A stretch of 64,000 nt of DNA from AP-15 sp963703745 (GCA_963703745.1 CAVPFL010000004.1:124001-188000), one strand, 5' to 3'; numbered from the stretch's first letter, positions 34,210 to 41,160 are shown. The notes: a model not told the origin generated them from the sequence alone. Program-made: numbers and translations.

Positions 34210-34214
34210 CTAAC

Positions 34215-34476
34215 TTACTCCAATGGGCTAATATTCTTAATCGGATTGCACTGCTGTGCAAGTGTCCAGTTGGCCCGCAATTCGTTTTGACGCAGTTCGG
34301 CCCAGTCAAGCACAAGGCCAAGGGCGCGGCGGGGTAACCGCCCCGTTCATCAATTCCAAATTCTCAATGTCAACCTTCGCCTCCCGGCCCTGCTAGAAGA
34401 CGTGAAATTGCGGCGGCGCGTGGTCGCGGTGATACATGCGGATGATTATCCCATGGAAAACGCTGATTGTCGGCAG
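34215..34476 (-). pseudogene. DUF4160 gene, inactivated
   Basis: Reading minus-strand from 34476: PTISVFHGIIIRMYHRDHAP, then PQFHVF and a TAG where Tyr is normal, then QGREAKVDIENLELMNG. A one-base insertion in a G run then shifts to RLPRRALGLVLDWAELRQNE and RANWTLAQQCNPIKNISPLE, stop at 34215. This is the whole DUF4160 domain (about 85 aa) with one nonsense codon, one frameshift and a CTG in place of the start. It is the usual partner of the following DUF2442 gene. Confidence 0.75.
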
Positions 34477-34607
34477 CGCCGGACGCTAGCACCGGCGGTT
34501 CGAGCGTCAAACCAAGTTATCCAGGGGCCGCGCAATCCCATTGAGCGCCGTAGGCCGGTGCGTAACGGAGCCGAGCGACCGGAACCCGCCGCCGCGCCGG
34601 CTCTCCG

Positions 34608-34897
34608 CTACCGCGCGCCAGATGCAGGAAACTCCGTGGGATCACGACACGACGCGATCCCTTCGGTGGTTGCGATCAGTTCGGCGCTGGCCAGCCGCTT
34701 CGCCAAGTCCTTGCGAAAGGAGGAAACGGTCAGCGCCGCGATGTGCCGCGCGCAAGCACGTTCAAAATCTCTTGCTCGGTTACGGCGGACTTGAGCAAGC
34801 CGCCGTGCTGATCACTCCAGCGAACGACGAGAAAAGGTAGGGAGTTAAGCTTGAGGACGGCGCTTACAAAGACGTTGGTGTCGAGAACGATCCTCAT
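34608..34897 (-). pseudogene. PIN-domain (COG1569-type) toxin gene, broken
   Basis: From ATG 34897: MRIVLDTNVFVSAVLKLNSL, with the first PIN aspartate, then QHGGLLKSAVTEQEILNVLA. The frame stops at 34730 (TGA after RGTSRR). In another frame the rest continues as FRKDLAKRLASAELIATTEG and SCRDP, the conserved C-R-D-P motif. Beyond that, pieces such as FLHLARG appear in yet another frame. A normal toxin of about 135 aa has thus been split by at least two indels. The start overlaps the upstream small gene (ATGA). Confidence 0.7.
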
Positions 34898-35043
34898 CCA
34901 AGCAGCGGCTCGACTTCGTTTTGAGCCTGCTTGATCGATCCGATCGATATTTCGTCGCTCGGGCCGGCCCGGATCACAAGGCGGGGCACTCCCTGTCGTG
35001 CCTTGGTCAGCCAATTGTCCGGCTCGATCATAGCGGTAATCAT
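34894..35043 (-). CDS. Small putative antitoxin partner of the PIN toxin
   Basis: A 49-aa frame (ATG 35043, GAAGGAG 4 bases upstream) encodes EPDNWLTKARQGVPRLVIRA and SDEISIGSIKQAQNEVEPLLG. Its stop overlaps the ATG of the PIN gene (ATGA). Size, coupling and position fit an antitoxin, but no antitoxin family is recognised. Because the toxin is broken, the gene may be a leftover. The frame is open further upstream, so a longer protein is possible. Confidence 0.45.
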   Translation of the reverse strand: MITAMIEPDNWLTKARQGVPRLVIRAGPSDEISIGSIKQAQNEVEPLLG

Positions 35044-35068
35044 GCGCTCCTTCGGAACGCCAAGGCAA

Positions 35069-35137
35069 TTCGCGGTGAAACTGGACGGCGGCGATCGGTG
35101 GATCGGCGTGTTCGATCGACATGATCACGCGATCTTG
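35069..35137 (-). pseudogene. Possible glutamine-amidotransferase (TrpG-like) fragment
   Basis: A 20-codon stretch reads DRVIMSIEHADPPIAAVQFH, closely resembling the end of the TrpG/TrpE-G glutaminase domain (IEH-x-x-LPI-x-AVQFHPES) that holds the catalytic His. No other part of the gene is found. The match is short and could be fortuitous. Confidence 0.25.
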
Positions 35138-35163
35138 GTTTCCGCGGTGGCGAAAGGCGCAGC

Positions 35164-35319
35164 ATGGCTGAATCGGCGCCCTGGGCGGTGGGCGAACTGG
35201 TCATGGAGGCGTTGTCTACCGTCGATCCGGTCGCCTATATTCGCATTGCCTTGGCCTACCGCAATTTCCGCGAGGCCAAAGGATTCTGGCGAGTTCCTCG
35301 GGCGGATCGCGGCGGATGA
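35164..35319 (+). pseudogene. C-terminal fragment of nrdR
   Basis: ATG 35164 opens a 51-aa frame reading VGELVMEALSTVDPVAYIRI and YRNFREAKGF. This matches the last 35 residues of the ATP-cone domain of NrdR, the ribonucleotide-reductase repressor. A frameshift after KGF moves the terminal EFLGRI residues to another frame. The zinc ribbon and the first half of the ATP cone are absent, so this is a relic and not the genome's working nrdR. Confidence 0.6.
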
Positions 35320-35334
35320 CAATAAAGGGAGGTT

Positions 35335-35916
35335 ATGGGTGCAGCGGCCTCCTGTAATCTATGTCGGTTTCGCCGGGCGGCTGTTTTGATCACGGGTCCT
35401 ACTCGGTCCAACTCGGTTCCAAAAGGAATGCTGCCCGTCTACGAGAGGATTGTCAGGTTGACCGACGATGTTTGCGACAAGCGGCTAAACTCCGAATACC
35501 GGGATCTGGCGCGCGCAATGACCGGAGCGCTGTGTAGGAAGCGCCCGAGCCCACTCACTTCTGGGCAACCGCGAACCTGGGCGGGTGGGATCGTCTACGT
35601 GCTGGGACGGATCAATTTTCTCGGTGACCGATCGTTTCCACCGTTCCTGACAACGGCAGACCTGTGCGCCGCATTCGGCGTCGGGGAGAGCACCCTCCAC
35701 GCCAAGGCGCGGGTCATCGAGAAGACCCTCAAGACACGGATATTTGACCCGAAGTGGACGCTTCCCAGCCTGGTCGGCAGCAATCCACTTGTATGGATGG
35801 CGGAAGTGAACGGCCTGCTGGTCGATTTGCGCACGATGCCTCGCGAGGTTCAGGAAGTGGCTTTCGCCAAGGGAATAATTCCCTACGTCCCCGCAGACGG
35901 GCAGGATCGATCGTGA
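35335..35916 (+). CDS. DUF6398 domain protein
   Basis: This 193-aa frame carries a DUF6398-like domain from about residue 29: VPKGMLPVYERIVRLTDDVC, then RPSPLTSGQPRTWAGGIVY and LGRINFLGDRSFPPFLTTAD. An HTH-like FGVGESTLHAKARVIEKTL and FDPKWTLPS follow. Function unknown. AGGGAGG lies just before ATG 35335; ATG 35428 is an alternative that fits the usual family start. The next gene follows by 25 bases. Both appear intact within an otherwise decayed region. Confidence 0.75.
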   Translation: MGAAASCNLCRFRRAAVLITGPTRSNSVPKGMLPVYERIVRLTDDVCDKRLNSEYRDLARAMTGALCRKRPSPLTSGQPRTWAGGIVYVLGRINFLGDRSFPPFLTTADLCAAFGVGESTLHAKARVIEKTLKTRIFDPKWTLPSLVGSNPLVWMAEVNGLLVDLRTMPREVQEVAFAKGIIPYVPADGQDRS

Positions 35917-35941
35917 ACCCGCGGTTCTGGAAAAACGCAAC

Positions 35942-36322
35942 ATGGTGGACAATCGTTTTCTCAAGCGCCTGAGCAAGAAGGCCCGGAAGGGATTGCGGGG
36001 ATGGCCAATTGCAACCGTTGCCTTCTATGGCCCGAACCTGAGGCAAGCGACAAAGGTCGCCGTTGGCATAGTGCGGTCCGAGAATGCAGAGGTGGAAGAG
36101 TTACGCGACTGGAAGGTGGAGCGTGGCGACATCCGCGCCGATTCCGCCATTGCCCGTGAGATACTTGAATTTATCGAGCAGCATCAGGTGCGATCCGTCG
36201 CCATGACGGATGGCATAATTGGGTGTCCTCACCAGGAAGGAATCGATTACGAAGGCGAGTGGTGTCCAGTTTGCGAATTTTGGCACGGACGAGATCGGTT
36301 TACGGGGCAGAGGGTCCATTGA
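35942..36322 (+). CDS. Conserved hypothetical protein with a Cys-rich C-terminus
   Basis: This 126-aa protein begins RFLKRLSKKARKGLRGWPIA and has TVAFYGPNLRQATKVAVGIV, EILEFIEQHQVRSVAMTDGI and C-terminal IIGCPHQEGIDYEGEWCPVC followed by FWHGRDRFTG. The CPH...C-x-x-C spacing suggests a structural zinc site. I recognise it as a recurrent hypothetical protein of alphaproteobacteria but know no function. It is probably co-transcribed with the DUF6398 gene. Confidence 0.7.
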   Translation: MVDNRFLKRLSKKARKGLRGWPIATVAFYGPNLRQATKVAVGIVRSENAEVEELRDWKVERGDIRADSAIAREILEFIEQHQVRSVAMTDGIIGCPHQEGIDYEGEWCPVCEFWHGRDRFTGQRVH

Positions 36323-36492
36323 TTTAAGAAAACGCGGCGACGGCGAAGAAGCGAAGGGATCCCCGGCTCCCTCACCGCGCACCGGTAGAAGTTCGCGCCC
36401 TGGCGCAGCATCATCCCGGTCGAGGCGCCGGGAAGATCGAAATCCCGGCGCGGTGCGGGTAGAACTGCACCCTGGCCGGACGGGACGCCGAA

Positions 36493-36877
36493 CCTGCTCG
36501 GCGGCAAGCAAGAGCAGCCGGGCGCGACGCTCTTTCTCGGCAACTGCGTCTCCTGCCATGGCGCCGACGGCAAGGGCCGAGCCCCGTATATCCCGCCGCT
36601 CGCCGGCAATCCGGTCGTGCTCGACGGCGATCCGTCGTCGCTGATCAATCTTGTGCTGAACGGCGCCGAGCCGCTCGTCGTGAAGGGCACGCCGGACGCC
36701 TACCGCATGCCGCCATACCGCGTGCAGCTCACCGACGACGAGATCGCCAAGGTGTTGACTTTCGTGCGCTCCGCCTGGGGCAACGGCGCCGCGTCGGTGA
36801 CCGCCGGGCAGGTCAAGACGCTGCGCCCGGTCACCGATCCCAGCAGCGACCGGGTCATTATCCTCAAGATGCGCTGA
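36493..36877 (+). pseudogene. Duplicated 3' fragment of the tri-haem cytochrome c gene
   Basis: The in-frame fragment begins LLGGKQEQPGATLFLGNCVS and includes the third haem motif CVSCH, ending in the same VIILKMR-stop as the parent at 29148. Four mismatches change D to G and A to T near the end (TAGQVKTLRPV). No signal peptide or start is attached, so it cannot give a functional cytochrome. The left junction falls within a codon run of unrelated sequence, and similarity ends just after the stop. Confidence 0.85.
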
Positions 36878-36978
36878 CGCACACGTACGGAGGAGCCTCG
36901 CACGACGAGCGGTCTCGGGTTCATCTACCACCTGCTTCCCGACTTCCGTAGCGCTTCCGCGGCAGATGCGCTCAGCGC

Positions 36979-37008
36979 AAAAGCCCGTCACGAGCGGATG
37001 GGCTTTTT
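36979..37008 (-). terminator. Intrinsic terminator of a tRNA transcription unit
   Basis: AAAAGCCC and GGGCTTTT pair around a 14-base loop, with T runs on both strands, so it can act bidirectionally. It lies 10 bases beyond the 3' end of the tRNA fragment on the minus strand, exactly where a tRNA terminator is expected. Confidence 0.65.
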
Positions 37009-37018
37009 CTCATAAGGT

Positions 37019-37050
37019 TGGTTGCGGGAGGATTTGAACCTCCGATCTTT
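37019..37050 (-). pseudogene. 3' fragment of a tRNA gene (T arm and acceptor end)
   Basis: On the minus strand GGAGG-TTCAAAT-CCTCC forms a perfect T stem and loop, followed by CGCAACCA. The acceptor end resembles that of initiator tRNA-Met, with a few bases missing. No D arm or anticodon arm is present upstream. A tRNA 3' end that keeps its terminator but lacks the rest is typical of an attachment-site remnant left by an integrative element. Confidence 0.55.
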
Positions 37051-37221
37051 GCGGCGGACTTTGACGCGGAATTGATGGGGTCCACGTTGCTCGACCGTGG
37101 CCATCGGACGTTTCCCGGCGGAACAGTTGCTATCCCGGTCAGTGTCCCAAATTGTCCCAAAAATTCACTAGTAAGGACGTTCGAAGCGGCGTGCACGAAA
37201 ATCTAAGTTATTGATTTTTAT

Positions 37222-37295
37222 TGGAGCGGGTGAAGGGAATCGAACCCTCGTCAGAAGCTTGGGAAGCTCCTGCTCTGCCATTGAGCTACACCCGC
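37222..37295 (-). tRNA. tRNA-Gly (anticodon CCC)
   Basis: The 74-base minus-strand sequence folds as a full cloverleaf. The acceptor GCGGGTG pairs with CACCCGC, and the D arm is GCTC...GAGC. The anticodon stem-loop GGAGC-TTCCCAA-GCTTC gives anticodon CCC, and the T arm is GAGGG-TTCGATT-CCCTT. Discriminator U and an encoded CCA follow. It lies 170 bases from the truncated tRNA fragment. Confidence 0.93.
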
Positions 37296-37358
37296 ACCCT
37301 CTTGAATCATACGCGGTCCGCGGTTATCCGCAAGCGCCTCGCGACCGCGTCAGCTGCT

Positions 37359-37808
37359 TCAGGAACCGTTTGGGCGGCCTGCCGGCGGGTCGACCGGGAC
37401 CGTCCCTATTTCCCCCGGCAGAGAGACTTCGAGTATCTCGAGGTCGTCCGACGTGCCGATCTCGTTGTGCTTCATGCCGCCCGGAATAAAGCACGAGTTG
37501 CCGGCTTCGAGCCGTCATTTGCTGCCGTCCTCAAATTCGAGCTCGACCCAGCCCTTTAGCGTATAGACAAACTGGCCTTCACAAACGTGATAATGCCAGC
37601 CGGTAGGCTTGGTCATGCCGGTGATCGCCGTCGTTAGCTGCGCCCGCATCCAGCCGTTGCTTGCTTTGGTCACGCCGAGGTCGCGGTATTTGAAGAAATC
37701 CCGCCGGCCCTCGACATAGTCGGGCGTCTTGGCGCTGGTCACCGCGACCTTCATCGGCGGCTGCGCGCCGACGGCCTTATCCTTGAGTGTCGTCGCCTCG
37801 ATGGTCAT
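37359..37808 (-). pseudogene. Cupin-domain protein with an in-frame UGA
   Basis: From ATG 37808 (GGGAG 7 bases upstream): KVAVTSAKTPDYVEGRRDFF, then a cupin motif 1 (TGWHYHVCEGQFVYTLKGWV) and FEDGSK, then TGA at 37515-37517. The same frame then continues with clear homology, RLEAGNSCFIPGGMKHNEIG (cupin motif 2 region) and SDDLEILEVSLPGEIGTVP, to a stop at 37359. A single codon has become UGA; everything else is intact at about 149 codons. A point nonsense mutation, sequencing error or stop readthrough are the options. Confidence 0.72.
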
Positions 37809-37899
37809 CACGTAACTCCCGATCCACATCCAAGCCACTATTAAGCGCGGTTTTAGAACCGGCCGCAAGCATCGGCGCAACGATATCGGAGGTCACAAA

Positions 37900-38766
37900 A
37901 TGACAAACAAGCTGCGCGATCTGGTTGCACCCGGCAGTCTGGCGAGCGTGATGTCGGCACACAATCCGCTGTCGGCGCGGCTCGCCGAGCTGGCCGGGTT
38001 CGACGGGGTCTGGGCGAGCGGCTTTGAGCTGTCCGCCGCTTACGGGGTGCCCGACGCGAGCCTTCTGTCGTTCACCCAGCACCTCGACATGACGCGGGCG
38101 ATCGTCGAGCGCGTATCGGTGCCGGTCATAGCCGATCTCGACACCGGCTATGGCAACGCGGTCAATGTCATGCACGTCGTCGGCGCCTACGCCCGCGCCG
38201 GGGTCGCCGCAGTGGTCATCGAGGACAAGACTTTTCCCAAGGATACCAGTCTGCTCGCCGGCGGCAGACAGGATCTCGTCCGGGTCGAGGAATTCCAAGG
38301 CAAGATCGCGGCAGCCCGCGCTGTAGGCAGCGAGCGCGACCTGTTGGTGGTCGCGCGGACGGAAGCCTTGATTGCCGATCTCGGGCTCGAAGAGGCGCTG
38401 AAGCGAGCTCATGCGTACGCCGAAGCCGGAGCCGATATGATCCTCGTCCACTCCAAGCAAAAAACACCGGAAGAAATCATCGCCTTCGCGCGGCGATGGC
38501 AGGGCGAAACCCGGCTGGTGGTGGTCCCCACGGCCTATCCGGATCTGACCGAGGCCAGGATTCGCGAGCTCGGCAACATCGGCATGGTGATCTACGGCAA
38601 TCATGCCGTCCGTGCCGCGGTCACCGCGATGCGCCAAGTGTTCGCCGAGATCCGTGCCGACGGCGGCATCCACAACGTCGATAGACGCATCGCCTCGGTC
38701 GAGGAGATTTTCGAATTGCAGCGGGTGGCCGAAATGAAATCGATCGAACAGATATATCTGCGGTAA
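37900..38766 (+). CDS. Phosphonopyruvate hydrolase / PEP mutase-family enzyme
   Basis: This 288-aa member of the isocitrate lyase/PEP mutase superfamily has the metal-binding IADLDTGYGNAVNVMHVV (near 75) and the gating loop VVIEDKTFPKDTSLLAGGRQ (near 106). PEP mutases have E-D-K-x-x-x-K-x-N-S; here the Asn is Thr (KDTS), as in phosphonopyruvate hydrolase (PalA) of Variovorax, which cleaves phosphonopyruvate to pyruvate and phosphate. LVRVEEFQGKIAAARA and MVIYGNHAVRAAVTAMRQVF also fit PalA-like enzymes. No phosphonopyruvate decarboxylase gene is nearby, favouring a catabolic role. Confidence 0.8.
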   Translation: MTNKLRDLVAPGSLASVMSAHNPLSARLAELAGFDGVWASGFELSAAYGVPDASLLSFTQHLDMTRAIVERVSVPVIADLDTGYGNAVNVMHVVGAYARAGVAAVVIEDKTFPKDTSLLAGGRQDLVRVEEFQGKIAAARAVGSERDLLVVARTEALIADLGLEEALKRAHAYAEAGADMILVHSKQKTPEEIIAFARRWQGETRLVVVPTAYPDLTEARIRELGNIGMVIYGNHAVRAAVTAMRQVFAEIRADGGIHNVDRRIASVEEIFELQRVAEMKSIEQIYLR

Positions 38767-38853
38767 GCCGATCGCCGCGAGGCACCGGGCGGAGCGCTTC
38801 ACCCCGCGAAGGGACCGGTGCTATCCTCGCGAGGTTAATTCCAGGAGGGACCG

Positions 38854-39630
38854 ATGCCGAATATCCCCGGTGCAGTGACCGATCCCAGCCGTGTCCGCGG
38901 TGAAGCGATCGAGCTCAAGAGCGGCGGCGACACGATCCAGGGCTATCTCGCCCGGCCGAGCCAGCCCGGGCGCAATCCGGGCATCATCGTCATCCATGAG
39001 GCCTTCGGGCTCGTCGAGCACATCCGCGACGTTGCCCGGAGATTTGCCAATATCGGCTACAATGCCTTGGCGCCCGATCTCTATGCCCGAGCCGGAGGGC
39101 CGTCCGACCCGAACGACATCGCCACCGTTATGCCGGTCATGTTCGCAAAGTCGGACGCCGAGGCGGTCCAGGACCTCGAAGCGTCGGCGGCGCATCTGCG
39201 GGGGCTTTCCGGCGCAACGGCAAAGGTTGGCGCCATCGGCTTCTGCTCGGGCGGCCGTCAGACTTTGCTGTTCGCCTGCAGCAGCGACAAGGTCGACGCG
39301 GCGGTTGACTGCTGGGGCGGGTTCATTCATCGCGCGACCCCCGACGCCGAAACCACACCTTCGCGGCCAAAGCCGATCCTCGATTTGGTCGGGCAGCTTC
39401 ACTGCCCGCTTTTCGCCGTCTTCGGCGAAGAGGACCAAAATCCGACCGTCGCGCAATCCGAGGAGTTGCGGACGCGGGCGCAACGCGCCGGCAAGGACGT
39501 CACGATCAAAGTCTACAAGAATGCCGGGCACGCCTTCCTCGCCGATTACCGGCCGAGCTATCGCGAAGCGCCGGCGGCCGAGCTGTGGTCAGATGCGGTC
39601 GCGTTCTTCGATAAGAACCTGAAAAGCTGA
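38854..39630 (+). CDS. Dienelactone hydrolase family protein
   Basis: This 258-aa alpha/beta hydrolase has the segment GIIVIHEAFGLVEHIRDVAR (near 44) and GFCSGGRQTLLFAC (near 130) as the nucleophile elbow with Cys replacing Ser, the DLH hallmark. FGEEDQNPTV supplies the acid and AGHAFLADYR the catalytic His (near 230). It hydrolyses cyclic esters in aromatic-ring degradation or related xenobiotics; substrate unknown. AGGAGGG lies 9 bases before ATG 38854. It converges with the HiPIP gene, whose stop is 9 bases away. Confidence 0.9.
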   Translation: MPNIPGAVTDPSRVRGEAIELKSGGDTIQGYLARPSQPGRNPGIIVIHEAFGLVEHIRDVARRFANIGYNALAPDLYARAGGPSDPNDIATVMPVMFAKSDAEAVQDLEASAAHLRGLSGATAKVGAIGFCSGGRQTLLFACSSDKVDAAVDCWGGFIHRATPDAETTPSRPKPILDLVGQLHCPLFAVFGEEDQNPTVAQSEELRTRAQRAGKDVTIKVYKNAGHAFLADYRPSYREAPAAELWSDAVAFFDKNLKS

Positions 39631-39639
39631 CCCCAGCTC

Positions 39640-39897
39640 TCAGTCTGGCAAGTCGAAAAACTTGCACCAACCGTTTGGGCTGATGTCGCCCGCCACGACT
39701 TGGCAGGATCGCGGCGGGCGAAACAGGGTGCAGGCGGCGCAGGCGAGGCCACCCCTCGGGCGGTCTTGATACTCGGCCTCGGCCTGCGACATCTTCTGCT
39801 GTGCTATCGTTTTCGGGACGCAGAGGACTGCCGAGGCGCCGGCTAAAACCGCCCGCAAGAGATTGCGGCGTAACAGCCTTGGGGTGGCGTTTGACAA
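39640..39897 (-). CDS. High-potential iron-sulfur protein (HiPIP)
   Basis: An 85-aa precursor whose N-terminal LRAVLAGASAVLCVPKTIAQ is a Tat-like leader with RRNLLR. The mature part carries CAACTLFRPPRSCQVVAGDI and GWCKFF, i.e. the four-Cys HiPIP pattern C-x2-C-x-x-F...C...C that binds one [4Fe-4S] cluster. HiPIPs are soluble periplasmic electron carriers between the bc1 complex or periplasmic dehydrogenases and oxidases. It is not in an operon with the neighbouring plus-strand genes. Confidence 0.85.
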   Translation of the reverse strand: MSNATPRLLRRNLLRAVLAGASAVLCVPKTIAQQKMSQAEAEYQDRPRGGLACAACTLFRPPRSCQVVAGDISPNGWCKFFDLPD

Positions 39898-39959
39898 CCG
39901 TTGCGCTAGAAAGCTAGCCTCGCTCGATGAGCATAGACCAGTTCGAGGAGTGCCGCATC

Positions 39960-40505
39960 ATGTCGCAAGAAATATCACCGCGCCTCAGCCATGTCGGCAT
40001 TTACGTGACCGACCTGCCGAGGATGAGAGACTTTTACACCCAAACTCTTGGCTTCGTGGTCAGCGATGCTGCGCCCGACGGCCGTATCACCTTCTTGAGC
40101 CGCAACCCCAGCGACCATCACCAAGTGGTCCTGGTGCCGGGCCGCAAGACCGAACTCGATACGCCGATGGTCCAGCAGATTTCGTTCAACGTCGGGACCT
40201 TGGCCAATGTCCAGCGCGCCTTCCGCAAGGTGCGCGACGCCGGCTGCCAGGGTCTCAGGCCCGTCAGCCACGGCAATGCCTGGTCGATCTATTTCCAGGA
40301 TCCCGAAGGCAACCGCATTGAGATGTTCTGCGACACGCCCTGGTATGTCTCTCAGCCCTGCGGCTTCGAGATCGACCTCGACAAGTCCGCCGACGAGCTG
40401 TTCCGAGAGACCGAAGCGCATTGCCGCACCCTGCCGGGCTTCAAGCCGATGGAGGAGTGGCGGGCGGAAATCTCCCGGAAAATCGCCGCGAAGCTCGACG
40501 CCTGA
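39960..40505 (+). CDS. VOC-family (glyoxalase/extradiol dioxygenase-like) protein 1
   Basis: This 181-aa protein has paired beta-alpha-beta-beta-beta modules. LSHVGIYVTDLPRMRDFYTQ supplies the first metal His, HHQVVLVPG a second, VQQISFNVGTLANVQRAF begins module 2, and DPEGNRIEMFCDTPWYVSQP contains the Glu ligand. The layout fits catechol-2,3-dioxygenase-type VOC enzymes. GAGGAG precedes ATG 39960 (an in-frame ATG at 39927 lacks one). It lies 90 bases before a second VOC gene; the two may act in one catabolic pathway. Confidence 0.85.
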   Translation: MSQEISPRLSHVGIYVTDLPRMRDFYTQTLGFVVSDAAPDGRITFLSRNPSDHHQVVLVPGRKTELDTPMVQQISFNVGTLANVQRAFRKVRDAGCQGLRPVSHGNAWSIYFQDPEGNRIEMFCDTPWYVSQPCGFEIDLDKSADELFRETEAHCRTLPGFKPMEEWRAEISRKIAAKLDA

Positions 40506-40594
40506 TCCGGAGTCTTTGGGCTAAAGCTCCGAGGCGTGGTAGAGTTTTACGAACCGACATTCCCGCGAGGAGTGGGCAACACAGCGAGGGCACG

Positions 40595-41119
40595 ATGAGC
40601 AAACGACCGATGTATCTGCAGCACGTCAACATCTATGTCCGCAACGCCGAGCGGTCGAAGGAGTGGTACGAGGATCTGCTCGGATTGCACACCTACGAGT
40701 ACCGCCCGGGTTGGGCCGCCTTCATGTCGGCCGACACCGAACAGTCGCACGAGGTCGCGTTGATGCAGGTCGGCGAAGATGCGCCGCTGCAGAAAAAGGG
40801 CCAGGTCGGGCTCAACCACATGGCCTGGCGGCTCGAGTCGCTCGACGACCTGAAGGACTTCTATCACCGCATCAGGGCGAAGGGTTGGCCGATCGAGCAC
40901 ATCTCCGATCACGGTATCTCGCTCGGCATCTATACGCGCGATCCCGATGGCAACGGCGTCGAGGTCTTTTACGAGATGCCGCGGGCCGAATGGCCGGCCG
41001 ACTACCACATCTTCTCGCGCGACAAGGTCGGTCGCGGCCGCTTCCCGGGCCCATGGGATGCCGAGATCCGGGCCGACGGGCCGCCGGTGCCGCAGCCCCA
41101 GCCGGCCGCAGCGGAGTAG
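40595..41119 (+). CDS. VOC-family protein 2
   Basis: 174 aa with YLQHVNIYVRNAERSKEWYE (first His ligand), SHEVALMQVGEDAP, GLNHMAWRLESLDDLKDFYH (module 2) and RDPDGNGVEVFYEMPRAEWP (Glu ligand). The proline-rich tail VPQPQPAAAE is atypical. It belongs to the same glyoxalase/bleomycin resistance/dioxygenase superfamily as the preceding gene but is not its close duplicate. GCGAGGG precedes ATG 40595. A pair of alternative hairpins follows the stop. Confidence 0.85.
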   Translation: MSKRPMYLQHVNIYVRNAERSKEWYEDLLGLHTYEYRPGWAAFMSADTEQSHEVALMQVGEDAPLQKKGQVGLNHMAWRLESLDDLKDFYHRIRAKGWPIEHISDHGISLGIYTRDPDGNGVEVFYEMPRAEWPADYHIFSRDKVGRGRFPGPWDAEIRADGPPVPQPQPAAAE

Positions 41120-41123
41120 GATG

Positions 41124-41160
41124 CGGTCATCCCGAACGGCCGGGATGACCGCCGTTCGGG
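41124..41160. terminator. Two mutually exclusive hairpins after the VOC gene
   Basis: CGGTCATCCCG pairs with CGGGATGACCG (11 bp, 41124-41151), and CCCGAACGGC pairs with GCCGTTCGGG (10 bp, 41131-41160). The two overlap, so only one can form at a time. No T run follows. Placed between convergent genes, they may act as a compact bidirectional terminator. Confidence 0.45.

Noticed and set aside
36323..36480. Minus-strand segment with FDLPGASTGMMLRQGANFYR
   Set aside because: Looks coding-like but no family could be named; not enough to call a relic.
37515..37517. UGA in the cupin gene as a selenocysteine codon
   Set aside because: No Sec/Cys position is expected there in cupins and no SECIS-like hairpin is evident; a mutation or read error is simpler.
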